64,000 nt of DNA from Ecytonucleospora hepatopenaei (lineage: Eukaryota > Microsporidia > Enterocytozoonidae): NCBI GenBank assembly GCA_026692725.1, contig JAPMUG010000005.1, positions 124,001 to 188,000 on the forward strand. Reading direction: 5' to 3'. Position numbers and translations under genes: made by a program. Of this stretch, positions 8,582 to 19,805 are shown piece by piece; positions within the stretch are counted from its first letter, which is position 1, and every line of letters starts with the position of its first letter. The notes under the pieces were generated by a model that was not told the DNA's origin, ran no database searches, and saw nothing but the letters and a program-made list of their open reading frames with translations.

Positions 8582-9958
8582 ATGTTAAAAGATGTAGGTA
8601 ATTTTATAGGCAATAAATTAACTGAATTTATAAAAGGACCAGTGACAGATGGAGAAATTGACAAACTAGTCCAAGAAATTTGCAAGGAACTTATTTCTGC
8701 GAATGTTAATGCAAAATACATAGTAGAATTAAGAAAAAATATTTATACTTTTATAAAAGCAGAAAAAACAAACAAAAAAGCAAAAGCAGTTAGAAATGCA
8801 GTCTATAAGTGTCTTGTAGACTTTTTAGATCCAAAAACAGCTTCTTATAAAATTGTGAAAGGAAAGCAGCATTTAATTATGTTTGTGGGATTGCAAGGAG
8901 CAGGAAAAACAACAAGCATTTGCAAGTATGCGAATTTTTACAAGAAAAAAGGGTTTAAGGTAGGGATAGTTTGTGCAGATACATTTAGGGCAGGAGCATT
9001 TGATCAAATAAAGCAAAACACAGCCAAAATAAACGTGGCATGTTTTGGAATGGATGACCCTGATCCTGTAAAAGTGACAAAAAAGGGAGTCAGTCATTTT
9101 AGAAAGCAAGACTATGAGATAATTCTTGTGGATACATCAGGAAGGCATACCCAAGAAAAAGAACTCTTTACAGAAATGCAAAATATAGTATCATCGGTTT
9201 CATTTGATAACATTGTATTTGTTATGGATGCAGGAATAGGACAGTCAGCAGAGGAACAGGCGCAGGGATTCAAAAACGCAGTTTCAGTGGGTGGAATAAT
9301 CCTGACAAAATTGGACGGAGCAAAAAAAGCAGGAGGAGCATTAAGTTCAGTGGCAGCAACAGGTTGTCCAATTGAATTTGTGGGAGTAGGAGAGAAAATG
9401 GAAGATTTTCAAAAATTCAACCCAAAAACATTCGTTTCAGGGTTGCTGGGAATAAATGATTTAGAAACGATGGTAGAAAAAATAGAGGATTTGGACATAA
9501 ACGCAGAAGAAATGTCATCGAAGCTTTTTGAAGGGTCGTTTACACTCGGTGATTTTAGAATTTTTTACACGCAAATGTGTTCATTAGGACCACTTTCAAA
9601 CATGTTGAAAATGATTCCAGGAGCATCAAATTTACAGCTACCAGACGAGAAGAAACTCAAGCGTATAAATTATATTTTTGACTCCATGGCAAAAAGTGAA
9701 TTACAAAGCACAGGTGACATTTTTACAAAGGAGCCAAATAGAGTGAAAAGAGTTGCATATGGTTCAGGAACAAGCAAAGAGGCAGTGATGGAATTGTTAC
9801 AGAATTTTAAGGGAATGAGGTCAATGGCAAAGAAAATCCTGTCAATGCCAGGAATGGCAGAAATGTTTGGAATGGACAGTTCAAAAGTAAAACCTAATAA
9901 AAATCTGCAAATGAATCCAGACTTTATGAAAGGATTTGATCCAAACTTATTTAACTAA
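8582..9958 (+). CDS. SRP54: Signal recognition particle 54 kDa protein
   Basis: The GTPase of the signal recognition particle, which binds ER signal sequences and SRP RNA and docks with the SRP receptor. An N-terminal four-helix N domain (LKDVGNFIGNKL) is followed by the G domain: GLQGAGKTTSICKYA (G1), DTFRAGAFDQI, ILVDTSGRH (G3) and ILTKLDGAKKAGGALS (G4/G5). The Met-rich M domain follows (SMAKKILSMPGMAEMFGM). At 458 aa it is slightly shorter than the usual 500. It is intact, with a clear ATG. Confidence 0.96.
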   Translation: MLKDVGNFIGNKLTEFIKGPVTDGEIDKLVQEICKELISANVNAKYIVELRKNIYTFIKAEKTNKKAKAVRNAVYKCLVDFLDPKTASYKIVKGKQHLIMFVGLQGAGKTTSICKYANFYKKKGFKVGIVCADTFRAGAFDQIKQNTAKINVACFGMDDPDPVKVTKKGVSHFRKQDYEIILVDTSGRHTQEKELFTEMQNIVSSVSFDNIVFVMDAGIGQSAEEQAQGFKNAVSVGGIILTKLDGAKKAGGALSSVAATGCPIEFVGVGEKMEDFQKFNPKTFVSGLLGINDLETMVEKIEDLDINAEEMSSKLFEGSFTLGDFRIFYTQMCSLGPLSNMLKMIPGASNLQLPDEKKLKRINYIFDSMAKSELQSTGDIFTKEPNRVKRVAYGSGTSKEAVMELLQNFKGMRSMAKKILSMPGMAEMFGMDSSKVKPNKNLQMNPDFMKGFDPNLFN

Positions 9959-10095
9959 CAACAATTATATTTTATTTTATTTAACTAAATTTAATTATAT
10001 TTTAATTTTTAAATTAATTTAGATATAACTAAATTTATTTACATATTTATAACAAATATTAAAAAATATATTTAATGTAGTTTATTCATATATTT

Positions 10096-10860
10096 CTATT
10101 CTTCTTCACTTGTTTCTTCTTCTTCCATAACTTTATTGTTATTTTCTATAAAATGCATCATATTTTCACCTTCTTTTATAACTTTTATGATTTCCTGTTG
10201 AATGGTAAGAAGTAACCTTATATTTTTCTTCTTTGTCTTAATAATCCCTAAGATACAATTTACTTCCTTTCTTGTCATGTCCAGGTGTTTATATTTAACT
10301 TCAATTTTGTTTATTTTCAGCTCCTTTTCTATTTTTTCAATAATGCTTTCATCTTCTTCCAGGAAAATTTCACTGCAAATTGACTCTCCCTCGCTTACCT
10401 CCTCCTCTGTTTCATATTTTTTCAATTCTTCCATGTAAACACATATGGACAGATATTCTCTTTTTATAATGCCACGCAATTCTTCCAGCTGTATCTTTAG
10501 TCTTTTGCACTTTAAACTGTCCTGCCTGAACTTTAGCACCCTCCTTATGTCAAATTCTTGCTGGTTATTTACGTGGTGTAACAGGTCAAACTTAGGCAAA
10601 TAAAGTTCCTCATTCCTCCTGCACTCATTCTTCCTAACAAATTCATCTATGACTTTACTTGCTATTTCACTATCTGCGTCACAGGCTATTAAGTTGGCGG
10701 TATAATCGAAAAGCTGTTTATTTTTGTCAATTTTTTCAACAAACTTTTCTTTGATTTCCTCAATGTATTTCATGTCAATGCCTTTATCATTATTTATAGA
10801 GTTATCATTCTGTTCATTAGCATTATTTGTAGTAGAGTTAATACTTGTTGTTTCCGACAT
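10096..10860 (-). CDS. Hypothetical acidic coiled-coil protein
   Basis: This 254-aa protein is not recognised. A Ser/Thr/Asn-rich N-terminus (about 28 residues) leads into an almost wholly helical, charged sequence with two acidic stretches (ETEEEVSEGE around residue 152 and an EEEETSEEE C-terminus). The middle (CRRNEELYLPKFDLLHHVN) looks like a conserved core. There is no signal peptide or membrane segment. The shape resembles nuclear complex subunits, but no function is assigned. Confidence 0.6.
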   Translation of the reverse strand: MSETTSINSTTNNANEQNDNSINNDKGIDMKYIEEIKEKFVEKIDKNKQLFDYTANLIACDADSEIASKVIDEFVRKNECRRNEELYLPKFDLLHHVNNQQEFDIRRVLKFRQDSLKCKRLKIQLEELRGIIKREYLSICVYMEELKKYETEEEVSEGESICSEIFLEEDESIIEKIEKELKINKIEVKYKHLDMTRKEVNCILGIIKTKKKNIRLLLTIQQEIIKVIKEGENMMHFIENNNKVMEEEETSEEE

Positions 10861-11089
10861 TAAAATATTATTATACTGTTATAATGTTTTAAATATTATA
10901 GTGTTATAATGTTATAATGTTTTAAATATTATAGTGTTATAAATTATATTTTATAAACTATAAACTATATTTTATAAATTATATATTACACTTTTATTAA
11001 GGGTATAATAATAAAAATAAAAAACTGTAAGATTATATGAAAATCAAATAAATAACATTTTTAGGTATTTTAAAATGAACTAATTTATT

Positions 11090-14000
11090 TTATTCTTCTT
11101 TACTTCTTTCCTCTGAGTCTTCTGGATTTATTTTTTTCTTTAGCATTTCTGTGCTTTCCTTTGAGCTTTCTTTTTCTACGTTTTTCATCTTCTTTTTACT
11201 ATGCGTTAACTCCTGTATGGTTTTCTCTTGGTTCTCAATGATTCTTTCCAGTTGCTGCACTTTTATTCCCAACATACTTTCTGAAGTGTCTTCTTTAATG
11301 GCTTTATCAAACATTTCTGCAAAATACTTTTTATACTGCTCAATTTGCACATTGTGGGTTTTCTTCATTTCTTCCATTGCTTTGTATGGCTCTAACAGTA
11401 GCTTATTTGACTCTTTTAGCACGGTGGACAGTCTTTCTGTGAGGGACGCAAATGCTGCTTTACAGTTCTTTTTTATGTTCTTTAGCTCTTTTCTCATGTC
11501 TTCTAAATCTATGGAACTGACTTTCTGCTGTAGTTCATAGTTTTTCATTTCCAACTCATTTACCTTGGTTAAGTGGGATTCTCTTAATTTGACCAGTTCC
11601 TGGTGCATTGAAGAATTTCCTTCATTATTTTCTAGGTCTTCCTCTAAATCTGCTATTTTTCTTTTTAGCTGTATAATTTCTGTTTGCATTTGGTTTTTAA
11701 TTGTACTAACTACTTTTTCTGTTTTAAATGTTTCTTCTAGTTTTTCTTCATGTAAATTTAGATTTTCATTTTTTAGCTCTTCAATTTCACCTTTAAGTGT
11801 TTTTATCGTGTTATTTAATTTTTCTACTTTTTCTACATATCCATTGATTTCCTCTTCAAGTTGCTTCGTTTTCTCAGAATCTACCTTATTTATATTTTCT
11901 TCTACCATCTTATTAAACTTGTCTTTAAGCTGAACATACTTTTCCTTGTTATGTTTGACTTCTTTATTTAAAGACTCAATTTCACCCTCTAACTCTTGCT
12001 CTTTATGTTTAAATTTAGTAATTTCACTAGTTTTTTGAGTAATCTGTGCGTCTTTATCCTGTAGGTCCAACTTCAATTTACTCGTTAGTTCGACATAGCG
12101 CTGTATTTCCTCTTCATTTTCTTCTCTTTGCTTTTCAAACTTTTCAGCCGTTTTTTTGGCTTCATTTTTTAGCAGGGAAATTTCATCATCCTTTTCCTCT
12201 AATTTTTTATTTACCTTTTTAAATTCATCTTCAAATTCTTTGTTGTTCTTTTCTACTTCAATCAGCAACTTGTCTTTATTCATGATGTCTGTTCTTAATC
12301 CTTGGTTAAGCTCTTCACATTGTGTCAGATTGTATTCAAACTGATCTTTTTCTCTTTTATGGTCTTCCTGTAGGCCAACAATCTTTTTCTTCAACAAATT
12401 AACATTTTCTTGTAAATATTTGTTTTCTTCTTCTGCCTTTTCAATTGTTCCCTTTAGGTCTTCCATCTTCTTGCTAATTTCAGCCTGCTCCAGCTCCTTC
12501 GTTCTCACTGCTAAAAGTGGCTTAACTCTTTTGTAGAGTCTAAACCACTTAAGTTTTGTATACTCTTTGTAAATTTCAACATCTTTTTTAATCTGCGTAA
12601 CTGCATCTTGCATTATTTTTGCCGCATTTTCTTTCCTATTTGCGATAATTCTTCTAAGAGAACCCTGTGCAGCATTTGACATCCTTACCAAATATTGTAT
12701 CCTGTAATTTTCAATTTCTGCCACAATTCCGTGCTTAAAAAATATCATCGTTCTTCCTATCTTAACATCTTCTTTTGAAAGCAATTTCAAACTCTCAAGC
12801 TTTTCCAAAATTTTCATGGCAAACTCCTGTTTTTTAGCACGCTGTGAAGATTCATCAACATAAAAACTGTATCTGCTGCAAAAATCAGCAAATGAAATTC
12901 TAGTGGGATAACCAAGCCTTGAAATTCTCAGACCTTCTAAAATTCCATTACACCTCAATTGATCTAAAACCAGCCGTTTTTCAACTTCTCCAAATCTTTT
13001 TTTCAAATTAGGCAAAATGCACCTTACGAAATGCGGACGCGTGTTTGAAAGCATCGTCATTAACTGCTTTAATTGTTCCTTATGACCCTGTGAAACAGTT
13101 CTAAAAATACCTTTCTTTTTGCTCATGCTAACATTTCCAATTAACTCATCTATTTGGTCAGAAGAAATGTGTTTGTTTTTAGCTATCCAATCCTCAACTG
13201 TATACTCCACCAAACCAGCATAATGGTTTAAACCAAAACATTCTGGTTTTTTGCTAATTAGCTCAACACACTTCTTGTTATTCTGCATTATGTTAATGGT
13301 TTTAATTTTTCTCAAAACGCTCTCATCTGATGCACCTGGCATCACACACTCTTCATCCAAATAACTTAAAATTCCAATAGGATTATTTCCATCTATTGCT
13401 TTTATGCATGGATCCAGTCCAAGACCAAAGTCGATGTAGTCCCAAGGGATTTCTTCACTTTTGTATGTTTTTTGTTCTTCTTCAAACATTTTGGTGTTAA
13501 AAAACTGCTGCAGCTTTTCATTGGTGTAGTTAATCAAAAGCTGTTCAAAAGAGTTAATTTGAAAAATTTCAAAACCAGCAATATCCAGCACCCCTATACT
13601 TGCATCTGCATTTGTACATGCAAATACCTTGTTTATATTTTCAATTAAGCTTAAAAATAGTTTGTTATACAAATTTTTTATAATTGCCTCGACAAGTTTT
13701 ATGCATGTTTCTACGCTTGTGCTTTTCTGTATGGTTTCTCTACCAGCAGTTACAACTGGATTAACCAGTGCATCATGTAATTCTTTAAGCTCCTTGTTAA
13801 GAAGATCTGCTACTATGTTTAGCACCTCCATATTTTTTATTTCAACCTTACCATTAACCTCTGTGAATTCCAAATTACTCAAATGCATTATGGCAGCCAA
13901 TCCCCTAAAGTATGTTACGTAGTCCATTCCAAACAACTTAAAACACTTAAGTACCTCCTCAAATTCTACCTTGTCATCAATTCCATATGCTACGTCAGAC

Positions 14001-14854
14001 CCATCCCTCAAAAGCTTAAAGTCTTTATATGTTTTTCCACTTAAGCTTAATTTTCCTAACAAATCCTGATCCTCTGCCTTAAGCAAATAGTAAAAAATGT
14101 GGTAGTTTCTTTCTCCCCTCTCCTGTTTTGTAACCCTTGAAATCTCAAGCAAATACGTATCAATTTTTCCACCCGATATAATTTTATTAGTAAAAAATAC
14201 CTGAATAAACTTTCCAAATCTACTTGAATTTTCATTTTTTATGGTCTTAGCATTTCCAAAGGCTTCCACCAAAGGATTTGCACTTATAAGCAATTCGTTA
14301 ATATTTGAAGTGGCATCTCCACTAATAAAACTCAAGTATTCAATTACCTTCTTTGTATTTTCAGTCTTACCAGCACCCGATTCTCCCGTTATCAAAATAG
14401 ACTGGTTAATTCCTGTTTCCACCATTGCCTCATAGGCCAAGTCTACAGTCTTAAAAATGTGAGGGTCATCATATCTCTTAGTCTCTATTTTTCTCTTAGT
14501 TTCCTTGCTATACAGGTCAGCCATCTTCTTGTAAGGATTGACAGAAATCAAAAACATTCCGCTATTGGTGTAAATTTCAGAGATTTCCAGTCTGTTTTTC
14601 AGGCACTGAAGAACAGAAGGTTCGTTGATGTAGCTGAGCTGGCTCAAGTCACTGACAGTTGCAAATTTTTCAGGGTTGGTCTTGAATACCTCCTCCAGCT
14701 TGTATTTACTCCCATCGGTGCAAATGACAACGTTCTCGCCACCCTCCGTAGTTTCACTCTCAACAAATTTGGTGACAAAAAGGTCCCTGTCATCATAAAC
14801 CCAAATGCTCTTCCTCGAGTTAATTTCTAAATTTTCTTTACTTTTTCCTTTCAT
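11090..14854 (-). CDS. MYO2: Class II myosin heavy chain
   Basis: A 1254-aa conventional myosin motor. The head (about residues 15-740) contains the P-loop GESGAGKTENTKKV at 157-164, switch I (NENSSRFGKF), switch II (DIAGFEIF), the relay and actin-binding region (FVRCILPN) and the converter (LRISRLGYPTRI). A short neck with the class II WFRLYKRVKPLL sequence is followed by about 430 residues of heptad coiled coil. The tail is shorter than that of yeast Myo1 (1928 aa). It probably acts with actin in cytokinesis or meront division. The gene ends in a charged, probably disordered tail. Confidence 0.95.
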   Translation of the reverse strand: MKGKSKENLEINSRKSIWVYDDRDLFVTKFVESETTEGGENVVICTDGSKYKLEEVFKTNPEKFATVSDLSQLSYINEPSVLQCLKNRLEISEIYTNSGMFLISVNPYKKMADLYSKETKRKIETKRYDDPHIFKTVDLAYEAMVETGINQSILITGESGAGKTENTKKVIEYLSFISGDATSNINELLISANPLVEAFGNAKTIKNENSSRFGKFIQVFFTNKIISGGKIDTYLLEISRVTKQERGERNYHIFYYLLKAEDQDLLGKLSLSGKTYKDFKLLRDGSDVAYGIDDKVEFEEVLKCFKLFGMDYVTYFRGLAAIMHLSNLEFTEVNGKVEIKNMEVLNIVADLLNKELKELHDALVNPVVTAGRETIQKSTSVETCIKLVEAIIKNLYNKLFLSLIENINKVFACTNADASIGVLDIAGFEIFQINSFEQLLINYTNEKLQQFFNTKMFEEEQKTYKSEEIPWDYIDFGLGLDPCIKAIDGNNPIGILSYLDEECVMPGASDESVLRKIKTINIMQNNKKCVELISKKPECFGLNHYAGLVEYTVEDWIAKNKHISSDQIDELIGNVSMSKKKGIFRTVSQGHKEQLKQLMTMLSNTRPHFVRCILPNLKKRFGEVEKRLVLDQLRCNGILEGLRISRLGYPTRISFADFCSRYSFYVDESSQRAKKQEFAMKILEKLESLKLLSKEDVKIGRTMIFFKHGIVAEIENYRIQYLVRMSNAAQGSLRRIIANRKENAAKIMQDAVTQIKKDVEIYKEYTKLKWFRLYKRVKPLLAVRTKELEQAEISKKMEDLKGTIEKAEEENKYLQENVNLLKKKIVGLQEDHKREKDQFEYNLTQCEELNQGLRTDIMNKDKLLIEVEKNNKEFEDEFKKVNKKLEEKDDEISLLKNEAKKTAEKFEKQREENEEEIQRYVELTSKLKLDLQDKDAQITQKTSEITKFKHKEQELEGEIESLNKEVKHNKEKYVQLKDKFNKMVEENINKVDSEKTKQLEEEINGYVEKVEKLNNTIKTLKGEIEELKNENLNLHEEKLEETFKTEKVVSTIKNQMQTEIIQLKRKIADLEEDLENNEGNSSMHQELVKLRESHLTKVNELEMKNYELQQKVSSIDLEDMRKELKNIKKNCKAAFASLTERLSTVLKESNKLLLEPYKAMEEMKKTHNVQIEQYKKYFAEMFDKAIKEDTSESMLGIKVQQLERIIENQEKTIQELTHSKKKMKNVEKESSKESTEMLKKKINPEDSEERSKEE

Positions 14855-15329
14855 TTTATTTGTTTATGCGTTATGTTTACAGTATAAAAATATTATTCAA
14901 ATATATTATTATAGTATATTATTATAGTATATTAAATAATATATTAAATGTATAGTATATAATTGTAAATATATTTTTAATACTAATTATTTAACAAATA
15001 AATAAATTATAATATTAACCAATCAAAATATAAAATATAAAATTCAATCTAACTAACTAATAAATAAAACACAAATATAATCTAACTAATAAATAAAATA
15101 TAAATATAAAATATAATCTAACTAATAAATAAAATACAAAATATAAAATATAAAATACAAAATAAGGGTAAATAATTTTTAAATAATTTTATTGATCATT
15201 TTATATATAAACTGATTATATACAATATATACTATACAACATACTATATAATATATATAAACTGATTATATAAAATATATACTATATAATATATATAAAC
15301 TGATTATATAAAATATACTATATAATATA
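14855..15329. other. Intergenic with AT-rich tandem repeats
   Basis: This 475-bp gap marks the entry into the extreme AT zone. It contains repeats of AATCTAACTAATAAATAAA at about 15048-15165 and three copies of a roughly 40-50-bp unit (annotated separately). No gene was seen. Confidence 0.6.
15201..15328. repeat. Three-copy AT-rich tandem repeat
   Basis: Three imperfect copies of a unit containing AAACTGATTATATA followed by a TATACTATATAATATA stretch, starting at about 15205, 15255 and 15292. The array runs up to the stop codon of the first Asn-rich gene. Confidence 0.6.
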
Positions 15330-16151
15330 TTATTTCTTATTTAATTTATTATATATTTCTATTATATTAATATTTTTATCTAAATCATTTAAATCATCTA
15401 TACTAACAAACTTATTATCATTATTATCATTATTATTATCATATACATAATTATATAATTTATTATAACAAAAATATAAATTATTAATAGTATTATTATC
15501 ATATAAAATATTATTAGTATTACTATTATTTATATTATTATATTCTAATAATATTTTTATAAATATATTATATTCTTCATACATATAAAATATTATTTCA
15601 TTACTATTATATAATATATTATTATTACTATTATTTAATATATTATTACTATTATTTAATATATTATTATTACTATTATTTAATATATTATTACTATTAT
15701 TTAATATATTATTATATATTATACTCTTATTATCCTTATTATATTTTATATGTATATTATCATTTATTTCTATATAATCTATATCTATATATTTAGTATA
15801 TTTCTTATCATATACAATAGCATATATTTTAATAAATAAAGTAGAGTTATAAAATATATCACATTTTATAATAAAATAATTATTAGAATATAAACATAGA
15901 TTACTATTATTTAATATATTGATATTATATATATTATTATATAAATTACTATTACTATTATATAAATTATTATTACTATTATAATAATTACTATTACTAT
16001 TATATAAATTATTCTCTTTAAATATTTCCATATGATATTTTCTTAAATCTTCTCCACATTTAGATATATACATATTACTATCAACAATATTATATCTTTT
16101 ATATTGAAATAAGTTAAAACCAATATATACATTATTACTAATATTAAACAT
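15330..16151 (-). CDS. Hypothetical Asn-rich protein
   Basis: This 273-aa protein is not recognised. About a third is Asn in tracts of the type NNSNNILNNSNN, built from ATA/TTA/AAT codons. Between the tracts are short non-repetitive segments (MFNISNNVYIGFNLFQYKRY, YFIIKCDIFYNSTLFIKIYA, IIFYMYEEYNIFIKILLEY) that look like strands of a small conserved core. There is no signal peptide or membrane segment. A long open frame with ATG and stop argues for a real gene despite the low complexity. Confidence 0.5.
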   Translation of the reverse strand: MFNISNNVYIGFNLFQYKRYNIVDSNMYISKCGEDLRKYHMEIFKENNLYNSNSNYYNSNNNLYNSNSNLYNNIYNINILNNSNLCLYSNNYFIIKCDIFYNSTLFIKIYAIVYDKKYTKYIDIDYIEINDNIHIKYNKDNKSIIYNNILNNSNNILNNSNNNILNNSNNILNNSNNNILYNSNEIIFYMYEEYNIFIKILLEYNNINNSNTNNILYDNNTINNLYFCYNKLYNYVYDNNNDNNDNKFVSIDDLNDLDKNINIIEIYNKLNKK

Positions 16152-16395
16152 ATTATAAATAGTATATTATATAAACATAAATATATAATATTATAAAATA
16201 GTATATTATATTATAAATAGTATATAATATTATAAAATAGTATATTATATAAACATAAGTATATAAATATTAACCTTAATTTATTAACCATAAATTATAT
16301 TATTTATATATATAACATATATAAATAACATATATAAATAAAATGTTTTATTAATAATCTTATATTATTTTATATTTTACTTATAATATTCTATA

Positions 16396-19029
16396 TTATT
16401 TTATATTTTTATTAATAAATTTATATCCATTAGCAGTAATAACAAAAATATTATCATTATCATTACATATATTATCTATATTATCATTACATATATTACT
16501 ATCTATATTACTATTTATATCATATGCACCTATTATATAATTACCAACATATATTTTATTAGTATTATGTTTATTATTTTTATTTTTACTGTTATATATA
16601 TTATTTTTATTAGTATTATGTTTATTTTTATATATATTATATGTATTATCCATTATATAATTATTAGTATATGTATATCTATTATTTATTATACCTATAT
16701 TACTATTATGTTTATTATCATAGTATAATATATTATCATTACATATATCAATAATATTATCATGTATATTAATATTACATATATATTTGATAGTATATGT
16801 ATTATTATCATATATAATACTATATATATTATAATTACATATAAATAGATTATTAATATTATTACATATATTACTGTTACATATATTACTATTACATATA
16901 TTACTATTACATATATTACTATTATATGTATTAGTATTATTATATTTATTACATATATCAGTATCATTAGTATATTTAGATATATCATATACTTTATATA
17001 TATTTATATCAATATAATTATATATATTACTGTTATTATATATATTAGTATTATTATATATATTACTGTTATTTATATTTATATTATAATCTATTATATT
17101 ATATTTATATATATCAATACCATATATATTATAATTAATATCAATTAGTAGTAACATACCATATATAAATATACATTTAATACATCTACTACTATTAGTG
17201 TTACTACTTATGTTATTTATATTACTTATATTATTTAATATATTAATATCATATTTAGTAGATTTAATTAACTTAATACAATTATCATATAATGTATTAT
17301 TATCATATAATGTATTAGTATTATTAGTATTATTATCATATAATGTATTAGTATTACTCTTTATATCATATTCTAATAATATTATATTATAATTAGTTAT
17401 ATAACATATATAATATATATTATTACTCATATAATATGATATATCTAATATATTATATTTACTAATATATTTACATAATATAATATTATTATATTTATTA
17501 CTGTTTAATATATTATTATATGTATTACTGTTATATATGTTATTATATTTAAATATATCACTATTATATGTATTACTGTTATATGTATTACTGTTATATG
17601 TATTATATGTATTACTGTTATATGTATTATATGTATTACTGTTATATGTATTATATGTATTACTGTTATATATATTACTATTATATATATTATATGTATT
17701 ATATATATTTATTATATTGTTATCTACTATATAATATAATATATTAGTATTATATGTATTATATGTATTACTGTATAATATATTATTATAATATTCTTCA
17801 TATATTCTACTAACATATATATTATATTTATCATTTATGTCTATTATACTTAATATACTATCATATGCATATGTATGTAATATATTATTATATAATAATA
17901 TATTAACAGTATTACTATATAATGTATTATATGTATTACTGTTATTTATATTACTGTTATTTATGTTACTGTTATTTATATTACTATATAATGTATTATT
18001 TATATTACTGTTATTTATTGTTTCTATATGTAATATTGTCTTACTAATATATTTTATCTTATTATTACGTATATTATATAATACATATATATTACCATAT
18101 GTTACAAATATTATATCATTATATATAATTATATTAGTATTACTATTATATATGATTATATTAGTATTACTATTATATATATTACTATGTATATTATGTA
18201 ATATATTGATATTATCATATATAGTATTATTAACAATATAATATATATGAATGTTATTAATAACCATAATAAACATATTACATATATTACATATATTAGT
18301 GTTATTATCATATAATATATTATTAGTGTTAGTATTATTATCATATAATACATTAGTATTAGTATTAGTATTAGTATATTCTACTATTGATATATTTGTT
18401 ATCTCATTTATATTTAACTCACTTATATTATACTCATATAATATATTACTTAATGTACTATCATATATCATTATAGTATTATATAGTGCTATAGCATATT
18501 TATTATTAAAATATATACATTTGATAATATTATATTTATATTGTAATATAACATTATATGTATTAGTATTATTATTTATATTTGTATTATATGTATTATT
18601 GTTTGTATTATTGTTTGTATTATTATATAATACTTCTTTATCTGTACATATTACTCTATCACTAACTAACTGTCTAATATACTTTATATATGTACATTTA
18701 TTAGTTAGTATATTATATACATATAAGTCATTATTATATAAATGTAATAATATAGAATTATTATTAAGGGTAATAGCATTGATAACATAATTATTACATA
18801 CACTATTACATATATTAGTATTATTTATATTATTACATACACTATTATTACATATATTATTAGTATTAGTAGTAGCAAATATTAATTCTACCTTCCTTAT
18901 TCTTCTATAATTCTTATCTAATATATCACATGTATTGTTTAATCTAAATAACATTAACTTATCATCATATACATGGATATATGATATACCATTAAATGAT
19001 ACATTACAATTACTAACTGTTACTATCAT
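16396..19029 (-). CDS. Asn-rich protein, possible beta-propeller
   Basis: An 877-aa protein dominated by Asn/Tyr/Ser/Thr repeats (units such as NSNTYNTY). Non-repetitive segments have the alternating beta-strand character of a WD-like propeller: ISYIHVYDDKLMLFRLNNT, ILLHLYNNDLYVYNILTNKC, KYAIALYNTIMIYDSTLSN, IIFVTYGNIYVLYNIRNNK, and a final IFVITANGYKFI. No specific family could be named; a scaffold role in a nuclear or trafficking complex is possible. The repeats occupy the presumed loops. The uninterrupted frame of 877 codons in about 85 percent AT DNA suggests selection to keep it open. Confidence 0.55.
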   Translation of the reverse strand: MIVTVSNCNVSFNGISYIHVYDDKLMLFRLNNTCDILDKNYRRIRKVELIFATTNTNNICNNSVCNNINNTNICNSVCNNYVINAITLNNNSILLHLYNNDLYVYNILTNKCTYIKYIRQLVSDRVICTDKEVLYNNTNNNTNNNTYNTNINNNTNTYNVILQYKYNIIKCIYFNNKYAIALYNTIMIYDSTLSNILYEYNISELNINEITNISIVEYTNTNTNTNVLYDNNTNTNNILYDNNTNICNICNMFIMVINNIHIYYIVNNTIYDNINILHNIHSNIYNSNTNIIIYNSNTNIIIYNDIIFVTYGNIYVLYNIRNNKIKYISKTILHIETINNSNINNTLYSNINNSNINNSNINNSNTYNTLYSNTVNILLYNNILHTYAYDSILSIIDINDKYNIYVSRIYEEYYNNILYSNTYNTYNTNILYYIVDNNIINIYNTYNIYNSNIYNSNTYNTYNSNTYNTYNSNTYNTYNSNTYNSNTYNSDIFKYNNIYNSNTYNNILNSNKYNNIILCKYISKYNILDISYYMSNNIYYICYITNYNIILLEYDIKSNTNTLYDNNTNNTNTLYDNNTLYDNCIKLIKSTKYDINILNNISNINNISSNTNSSRCIKCIFIYGMLLLIDINYNIYGIDIYKYNIIDYNININNSNIYNNTNIYNNSNIYNYIDINIYKVYDISKYTNDTDICNKYNNTNTYNSNICNSNICNSNICNSNICNNINNLFICNYNIYSIIYDNNTYTIKYICNINIHDNIIDICNDNILYYDNKHNSNIGIINNRYTYTNNYIMDNTYNIYKNKHNTNKNNIYNSKNKNNKHNTNKIYVGNYIIGAYDINSNIDSNICNDNIDNICNDNDNIFVITANGYKFINKNIK

Positions 19030-19208
19030 ATATAGTATTATATAGTATTATATAGTATTATATAAATAATAAAATGGGTAAAATATTTTACAAAAATATA
19101 ATATGTATTTATATTAGTAATGTATTTTATATAATATGTTATATTAGTAATATATTATTATATTATTATATTATTATATTATTATATTATTATATTATTG
19201 TATGTATT

Positions 19209-19805
19209 TTATTTATTACTATTTCTAATTATAAATCTATTTTTATCAATATATCCACTATAAGTATTATTATATAAATATGTACTATTATATAAATCAC
19301 CACTATTTATACAATTATCTGGTAATGCATATGCCTCACTAAATATTGTATCTCCATATCCTGCCTTTATTTCCTCTGCTTGCTGCTGTATCAAACACTT
19401 CTCCACAAATACCTGCTCTTCTAATACTTTCTTTATCTTATTCATATACCTGTCACTTAGTAGATCCTGTTCATAGAGTATTTCAGCACTTTCTTCTTTA
19501 TTTCTAATATATTCACTGGTGGTAATTAAATACTTGGCAGCTTTAAGTAGTTGAGATCTAAGAATAGTATTATTAGTGTTATTAGTATTAGTGTTAGTGT
19601 TTGTATTATTTATATTACTGTTTGTATTATTAGTGTTATTTATATTAGTGTTATTAGTTGTATTATTTAATATTCTAGCCTTATCTTCAAAATATTTTAT
19701 TAATTCTGGATTTTCTGTTTCATGTATATCTACCTTTTGTTTTGTCAGGATAGAATATAAAATAACAATAAAAGCTATAACTACAGAAAATAGAATAATA
19801 ATCAT
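19209..19805 (-). CDS. SEC66: Sec66/Sec71 ER translocation subunit
   Basis: A 198-aa ER membrane protein of the Sec62/Sec63 complex for post-translational import. The N-terminal segment IIILFSVVIAFIVILYSIL is the membrane anchor. The conserved cytosolic part reads LLKAAKYLITTSEYIRNKEE, LLSDRYMNKIKKVLEEQVFV and EEIKAGYGDTIFSEA, following the Sec66 pattern (an isoleucine/leucine helix, a DxxW/Y-type helix, and GWGxxIF). Between anchor and core lies a tract of about 33 residues of Asn/Thr repeats not expected in the family. The C-terminal 35 residues are also Asn/Tyr-rich. Confidence 0.75.
   Translation of the reverse strand: MIIILFSVVIAFIVILYSILTKQKVDIHETENPELIKYFEDKARILNNTTNNTNINNTNNTNSNINNTNTNTNTNNTNNTILRSQLLKAAKYLITTSEYIRNKEESAEILYEQDLLSDRYMNKIKKVLEEQVFVEKCLIQQQAEEIKAGYGDTIFSEAYALPDNCINSGDLYNSTYLYNNTYSGYIDKNRFIIRNSNK

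Noticed and set aside
16695..18790. Hydrophobic open frames in the Asn-rich genes (both strands)
   Set aside because: They read AT-rich repeats as Leu/Ile/Val/Tyr; no start motif and no non-repetitive domain.
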